Source: Eumeta japonica
Taxonomy: Eukaryota; Arthropoda; Insecta; Lepidoptera; Psychidae
Assembly: GCA_005406025.1 (NCBI GenBank)
Contig: BGZK01001001.1
Location: 62,001-126,000, forward strand
Direction: 5' to 3'
DNA length: 64,000 nucleotides
Shown: piece by piece, positions 58,096 through 64,000 of the stretch
Numbering within the stretch: the stretch's first letter is position 1
How the letters are laid out: every line of letters begins with the position of its first letter
The notes under the pieces: model-generated
What the model was told of the DNA's origin: nothing
What the model saw: the letters and a program-made list of their open reading frames with translations, nothing else
The model's database searches: none
Program-made: the position numbers and the translations under genes

Positions 58096-61000
58096 TCGGA
58101 AGCTCTTAATTTACGACCCCCAGTTAGTAAGGTTCTCATTTGTTGTAAATGACCTCTAGTGTAACTCCCAGTCTCAAAACGTCTTGTACTGTATTGAACA
58201 ATAAAATGTTTTGGAGCTTTGAAAGCATGAAAAAGTTATTACTGATATTTTTGAGCTCAGAATTATCAGTGCTCTTTCAATATTAATATGCAATTATAAG
58301 AAATAATGCTCAAAATTTATTGATTTCTTAAAAATCATTGTTTTAATAAATATAATAATTATTACGAAAAATTAAAAAACCGTTCACTATTTTTCTCGAA
58401 CAGATGAACAAATTAATCAAGCATTCATTGCCGCTTTGTTATATAATTGCGCTGATTAGATTTTGGAGTCAAACGATTCTATAATTTAGAAATTATTCAA
58501 TAACAAACCTTTGTTCGATTTGTTTTTTGATATATTCATCAAACATCCACGTAATCGAATGATGTCAAATAATCAGAAAATTCCAGTTCAGTCAAATCTT
58601 TTCGAATGTTGCAAGTCTATTTCCAATCGTTCCTACAGCACACAAAAATTCGAGATATTATACGACATCCCTGAAAATGATCAAAAAAATTCCTAGGGGC
58701 TCTAAACGTTGGCATTTGATGAAATTTCGATGTAGAGGATACCGCATCATCTGCTGTAGAGCAAGAAAAGAATGAGTTGGCATTGGAAAACGAATGGGCC
58801 CAAGGAACGTGTATAGGTTATGACTTCTAATAACCTAACCCAATCGTAATTAATAAACAGGTTATTTTTTGAACTAAATAGTCATAGTAGTTCTCCATAT
58901 TTGTATACATTTGATAAGGGTTATGTGTAAACTTAATGATCTTATTTACTATTGTTATAGCAGGTCCTCATCACGTCACTGAAGAGGCAAACTGCTCCCG
59001 AAATCTTTCCAGATTTGAAGGCTTGAAGTTGTTCAATGATTTTTTAACTTATGCCAAATACCAACTCTTTCCTTATCTGGGAGACTACGTTGGGCCCTTA
59101 ATTCCGGATGTTGTCGCCGCGTCATTCACGACGGCCGTTGGCAGCCTCGCGTGTTAATGTGAGCTCCTTCAATTTAATATGGAGTTTATTATTCACATGT
59201 GATGTTGGTCACGAAACCGTCGCAATGTCGCAAAATGGAAACGCGGCGAAGAGGAAGGGAGGGTCGGGGAGCGCTGAACCTGCACATTTCTACACTCGCA
59301 GGCGATTCTGGTCGGCAAAGTTCGGTGCGTCGTACTGTAACAAAACAAATCAACATTCCGACTTTTATACACCTTCCACAATAATACGAACATTCACCGA
59401 TTATGTATTTGGAGGTCGACATGTTATTATTGATGCGAATTTATCCTCAAGTGTTTATGGATTTGCAGCTAACTTGTTTTTTCATAATTTACAAAAAAAA
59501 AACTATCGAATAGAGAAAAACATAATGCGCATCTGCAAAAATGAATTCTTTAAGTGATGCGATTGAAAAAATGATATTCTATGCAACAATGTATTAAAAC
59601 GATGAAAAAGTAATTCTGGATTGATTTTTTATCATGATTACATCATCCTCTGAGACCACTTCACAACTCTGACCACAGAATTTAATTGCTGTACAAATAT
59701 ATTTAAATCAAAAGCAAACCAAGAATTCGTAAAACCATGGCATTCATTTAATAGTACTACACTTTTTCAATGTAAAATCAAAATACATTCACCTAAAAGC
59801 TACCTATGCTTATTGTATCATAGTGCGCCGATGAATTATTTACTTACTTTTAAGCTTAAATTTACAATACTACGAGTGCGGTGGAGACATCAAAATACGT
59901 ATGTATATATATATTTATATACAAAAACCTAAAATAAATTGGGTTGTTGAAGTCTATTACCCCTTACCGTAATCTTTTATATTTATTTCGAATATTCAAT
60001 ATATTTTACTAGTCAGTAAAAGATACCACCTTTCATGTTAATATAAAAATATCATAGACACTTACACATTTCCAAAACAATAATGGCATTAATAAATAAA
60101 TTTATGAAATATAGGTTATTGTAGAACATTTCAAACTATTATCGTACGAAATTCATTAATTATAACCATCCAATTTTTTAGGATAGAAAACCAACAGATG
60201 TATTATTATAATTTATTTTTATGAGCACCAATCCACTGATTTTTTAAAATACGTAAGTAATAGTTACTTTAGGATGAAATATAAGATGATACGTAATATG
60301 AATTCAACGAATACTTAAGTATGGAAAGCAAATCGTGAGATATTCATTGTTATAATTCTTGTAATAATTAAATACACAGGACGGCATTGTAACACATAAC
60401 AGATCACGATGCACGAAATGCGGTGTAATACTGCTGATTTTGTATTATTCTTCTATCACTATCACTAGCCTAAATTGTACTAATTAGATGAACCAAAGAA
60501 AAAATATATTAATTAATTTAGATGCTGGCTCTATACACGTATTTCAATAATATCACTTGATATTAATACACCTGTATTAACTAAACAAAAATGTTATGAT
60601 TAAACAAAAAAATTATAATGAAATATATTCACACAAATTTTGCTATAATACTTAAGGAACCCAAACCCAAAAAAAATCACTGTAACCAAAGACACGTAGA
60701 TGGTGCTGGTAATTAATAAATAAATAATGTTTATTTACGTCGACAAAACAAACAGCAAAAAATATGTCATATTTTTCAACTATTCAGTTGATTTTGGTAA
60801 TTGCCTGACATATATCTATAGAGCGAATAACCACAAACTCGAATACAAGATCGCTTGACGTATTCGTTACGACAATGCATCCATGTAAGTGTCGTACATT
60901 ATTTAATGACGGCGCGGCACAGGGAAATGAGTAACAACCATTCTTATCAACGGTTACGCCACGTACTTACATAACGAAACTCGAGCGACGGCCTACACGG

Positions 61001-61429
61001 GCACGAGTTTTTATGCATTTGTGTTAACATTGCAAAGCCATGTAAAGTGACCGGCTTTCCTCGCTGGATGGATCTTACATTAGCCTACTTAATGCATAAC
61101 AGTGGTTTAGCAACGGAAGCGTTGCGGTTTTTTTTTTCTATTTTCCTCGACAGCGTTATCTAATTTTTTATTGTACGATACTCGCGATAACTTTCAATTA
61201 AAGCCATAAAAAAAACGTATCGGTGTGTTTTATGTTTTTGAACATCTTTATTTTACTGCACACCCTTCATACTCGTATCGGGTTCACCATGATTTTAGTC
61301 TTTTCTGTTTAAATACACTTCCGATTGCATGAAGATACTTAAATTTATAATGAAATAAATCAGTCCTAGAATATTGAATTCGATATGCAGGGACTACATC
61401 CTTTTTTTATATCTAACTAATTATTCTGC
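58096..61429. other. No proven gene; one weak exon candidate near 59225
   Basis: Between about 59100 and 59340 the DNA turns GC-richer. An ATG at 59225 opens an ORF to 59557 starting MSQNGNAAKRKGGSGSAEP, a composition seen at N termini of nuclear proteins. The later part of the ORF looks random. GTCGCCGCGTCATTCACGAC-GGCCGT at about 59112 resembles the SINE tail block at about 63858-63883, so part of this region may be repeat. No domain is recognised. Confidence 0.35.
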
Positions 61430-61545
61430 TGTGTGGACATGCGCCTACCGCTGACTCTAGAATCTGTTCGTCTACTACGCAATCCTATTCCTAAAATTGA
61501 CTCATGAATCGAGATGATTAAGAGAAATTGGACAATTAAGCAAAT
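61430..61545. repeat. Dispersed repeat fragment shared with 13605-13735
   Basis: Same block order and orientation as 13605-13735 (ACCGCTGACTCTAGAATCTG, AATTGACTCATGAATCGAGA, TTAAGCAAATT). Non-coding. Confidence 0.5.
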
Positions 61546-63669
61546 TCTACTGTTGCAATTGTCTAATTCAACTTATTGATCAGTATTAAATTTTTATGTA
61601 CGATTTGTGACAATTCCTCACATCATCAGGAATTGTTACATACAGATACAACAACGTGCACAGATATCTATTTATCAGTATCACCTAAAGTCTTCACACC
61701 CACCATAAGATGCTAACATTTGTTTTGTGAAGTGCGACGAATTGTAGCGACGTTATAACGACAGCGTTTTTTTAGTGTGGACAATTTTGTCACATTTGTG
61801 CGATTTGTTTCAATAAATATGCTGACCGAAACCCCATAAAACACCAAACCGAGCCATTTTAACAGGTATACGAATTATACTTGGTGTATAATTTGTCGTG
61901 TAATATATATATATATATATATATATAAATTTATACGTTGGTATATTGGTATATATTTTGATGTGAATTTGTACTTTGATAAAATTACCCTTTTAATATA
62001 AATGTCTTCCCTAGAACAAGATGAAAAATCTAAGCGTTGCTTTACAGCGCCATTTTGTAAATTTACAGGCAAATAACTTGTCGTATGCCGTTGAACCAAT
62101 AGCAAATTATTGGCTCACAATAACAACAACAAACGGCACTACATTACATACAACACACAAATAGATAGTTTTTACACGTTATTAATTTATGTATGTAAAT
62201 GTTTATTGTTGATTTATTGTTGAAAGTCAACATAAGCAACTTGAGAAGTTATCATAATCCCGTGGCAAACTCGAAAGACGGCGAGTATGGCTGTTGGCCA
62301 GGTATTAATTTAAAAAATAGTGTCTGTCTGCTACGACGCGCAACTGGAATTTATGCCTTGGGAACGAATTTCTGAAATGTATATATACAATACTCACAAG
62401 GATTCAATAAACATATTGTTTATAATTCTGGAAATATGCATATACTGCTATTTATTCATAAATATTTGGTGAAATATATTATATAAACCATAATAAAACT
62501 TTGAAACTCGAAAACTGCACATTAAACGATTGGCAATAATGGAAATGACGATTAACATTATATACATACATCGAAAGCTCAACTTATCTGCGTTAAAAAT
62601 AAAATATCTATAGATTAGCAATGGAAGAAAAATGCACGCGTCCAATATATTGAACCCATGTTTTTGCGCGTGCGCATGCAAGACGAACGAACATGTTGCG
62701 CTGAAGAGTAGCATAACAATAACTACGCTTTTGGTTGTCATTCGGTTTCGCTCACCATTTAATCTGAGTCTTGATGACTGATCCTTGAAAAAACAAATGT
62801 TTACACCTACTATAACTATACATAGTTTAAAACTACATTAGTTCGAAAACCTGAAAAACATTAAAGTATGTACATCTTTGAGGTCTGCGAGCCCTAATAT
62901 AACGACAAGTATTGGGATTGCTCTACTATCGTTTTCCACATTTTTGATTTTAAACGGAACCTCATGTTACATATTTTGGATTCTATGCATCTTAGAATTT
63001 TTAGTGAAGATAGTTATAGTCTTGAAATATATCCCACAACTGAGATATATTTTTAAACACGTCTATCTATATTCATTCACACTGCACATTGATTATGGCA
63101 AGGTCTTAGACGACGCCCGCAGTCGTTGCGCAACCGCTTGTAGCGGACTGTTCTCTATCGCGATTGGACAATCATACGTTATGCTGCGACAGAAATTTCA
63201 TTACTTTCCACAAAAATATTACAGTTCTGTCTGTCCTTATAGTCCATTGTAGTTATTACGTGTGTGACGTTGCCATAAATATTATATATTCCAGAAATAA
63301 ATGATTTTAAACGACATCGCTTTTTACTCGACGCACATAAAAAAAAGATGTATGTTTTACCTGTATTTCACATCGATGAACGTGTTCTACAGACTTCTTT
63401 AATAAAACAATTTGCTAAAAGTCCCCTTAAACAAACGAAGTCAAACATGAGATCGTACTGCGTCATTTTATATTTTTTGCTATTTCGTTTATATACGCCG
63501 CTTAGGAATATTTTCGTTATATACAAAGCTTAAATCAAAATTGAACCCATTACTAGTACACTTAAAATTGACATTAATAAATAAAGGCCAAAAATACCAT
63601 AAGTAGTCATAGAACAATACATAGGTTATTTAAAAAAAATATTGGTTACAGTATCAGATTTTTTCAACT
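61546..63669. other. No supported gene; TA microsatellite
   Basis: A TA microsatellite lies at 61902-61927. GCGCGTGCGCATGC at about 62666 is an isolated NRF1-like site. The 124-residue ORF at 62878-63252 has a non-ATG start and no recognisable domain, and its hydrophobicity is expected from AT-rich DNA. Confidence 0.5.
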
Positions 63670-63960
63670 CGACTACTCGGCCACCGTCACAGAAAGGTGG
63701 TGGCTGGGTCTTTGACTCGACCGCTGACTTAAGGGCGTTGCCTTCGATCCGGGAGGTACCGTGTTCGCTGTGACCACGGGCGAATTGACCGATGAGTTTT
63801 TAACTTTGAGTCGAATCAAACCACTCGCTCCGTGCCTTAAGCCGTCGGCCTCGGACGTCGCCACCGCGTCGCCGACGACGGCCGTTCTCGACCCCCGGCG
63901 AGCGCTCGGCCGGCACAGACGGCTTGAGATCTAAGCAGCTCGATATGTAATAAAAAGATG
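63670..63960 (+). repeat. tRNA-derived SINE-like unit, plus strand
   Basis: A-box-like TGGCTGGGTC at 63701-63710 and B-box-like CCTTCGATCCGG at 63741-63752 form a degenerate tRNA-like head. It is followed by GACCACGGGCGAATTGAC and by TTAAGCCGTCGGCCTCGGAC (about 63837-63856), the same tail block as the minus-strand SINE at 31844-31865. The CpG-rich remainder ends near AATAAAAAGATG at 63951. The 63-residue ORF across it is a repeat translation. Confidence 0.55.
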
Positions 63961-64000
63961 TGGGTGAGTATGGCGTAACAGCGGGGCGATTGAAATCTGA

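Noticed and set aside
62878..63252. 124-residue hydrophobic ORF as a membrane protein
   Set aside because: It starts at TTG, lies in AT-rich DNA where Ile/Leu/Phe-rich translations are expected, and has no homologous pattern I recognise.

Overview
The window looks like an AT-rich, repeat-laden stretch of an insect nuclear genome, most likely a moth or butterfly. The reasons are a spliced animal gene, no bacterial-style gene packing, tRNA-derived SINE-like units, and several dispersed families of the kind common in Lepidoptera (tails such as CCGTCGGTCCCGG, GGGTTCCGTA...CGCACTTGGCCGG-type elements, RTE-like 3' ends). The species cannot be named from the sequence.

Layout. From 1 to 8100 there are only repeats: a MITE cut by the window edge, a SINE-like unit, a purine-rich composite, and two members of a GGGTTCC superfamily. 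From 8600 to 12300 lies the only gene I can defend: a two-exon gene for a 168-residue Spot14/MID1-interacting protein 1 homologue. It has a TATA promoter, one 2.7 kb intron containing a non-autonomous repeat, and poly(A) signals. From 12.3 kb to the end I find no intact host gene. That part holds transposon relics: a 2147 bp hAT element with an exact 8 bp target-site duplication and a broken ZMYM1-like transposase (21920-24066), a Tc1/mariner-type transposase pseudogene on the minus strand (about 26930-27670), MITEs, SINE-like units on both strands and many dispersed fragments.

The most unusual structure is a foldback at 32473-34826. About six degenerate monomers of about 115 bp run one way, then about seven run the other way. 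Both arms are bounded by an exact inverted 20-mer and further diverged inverted flank. A separate GGGTTCC-type repeat interrupts the right arm. The window also has several short, perfect or nearly perfect hairpins (26 bp stem at 52870-52928, 25 bp at 41517-41569, 17 bp at 2641-2679, 16 bp at 14193-14226 and 37684-37718).

A few GC/CpG-rich islands in the gene-free part (24230-24400, 31020-31270, 45290-45560, 55500-55620, about 59100-59340) carry CRE- or NRF1-like sites or short ORFs. They could be promoters or exons of genes extending beyond the window, but nothing seen here proves it. All family matches were made by eye; no search was run.
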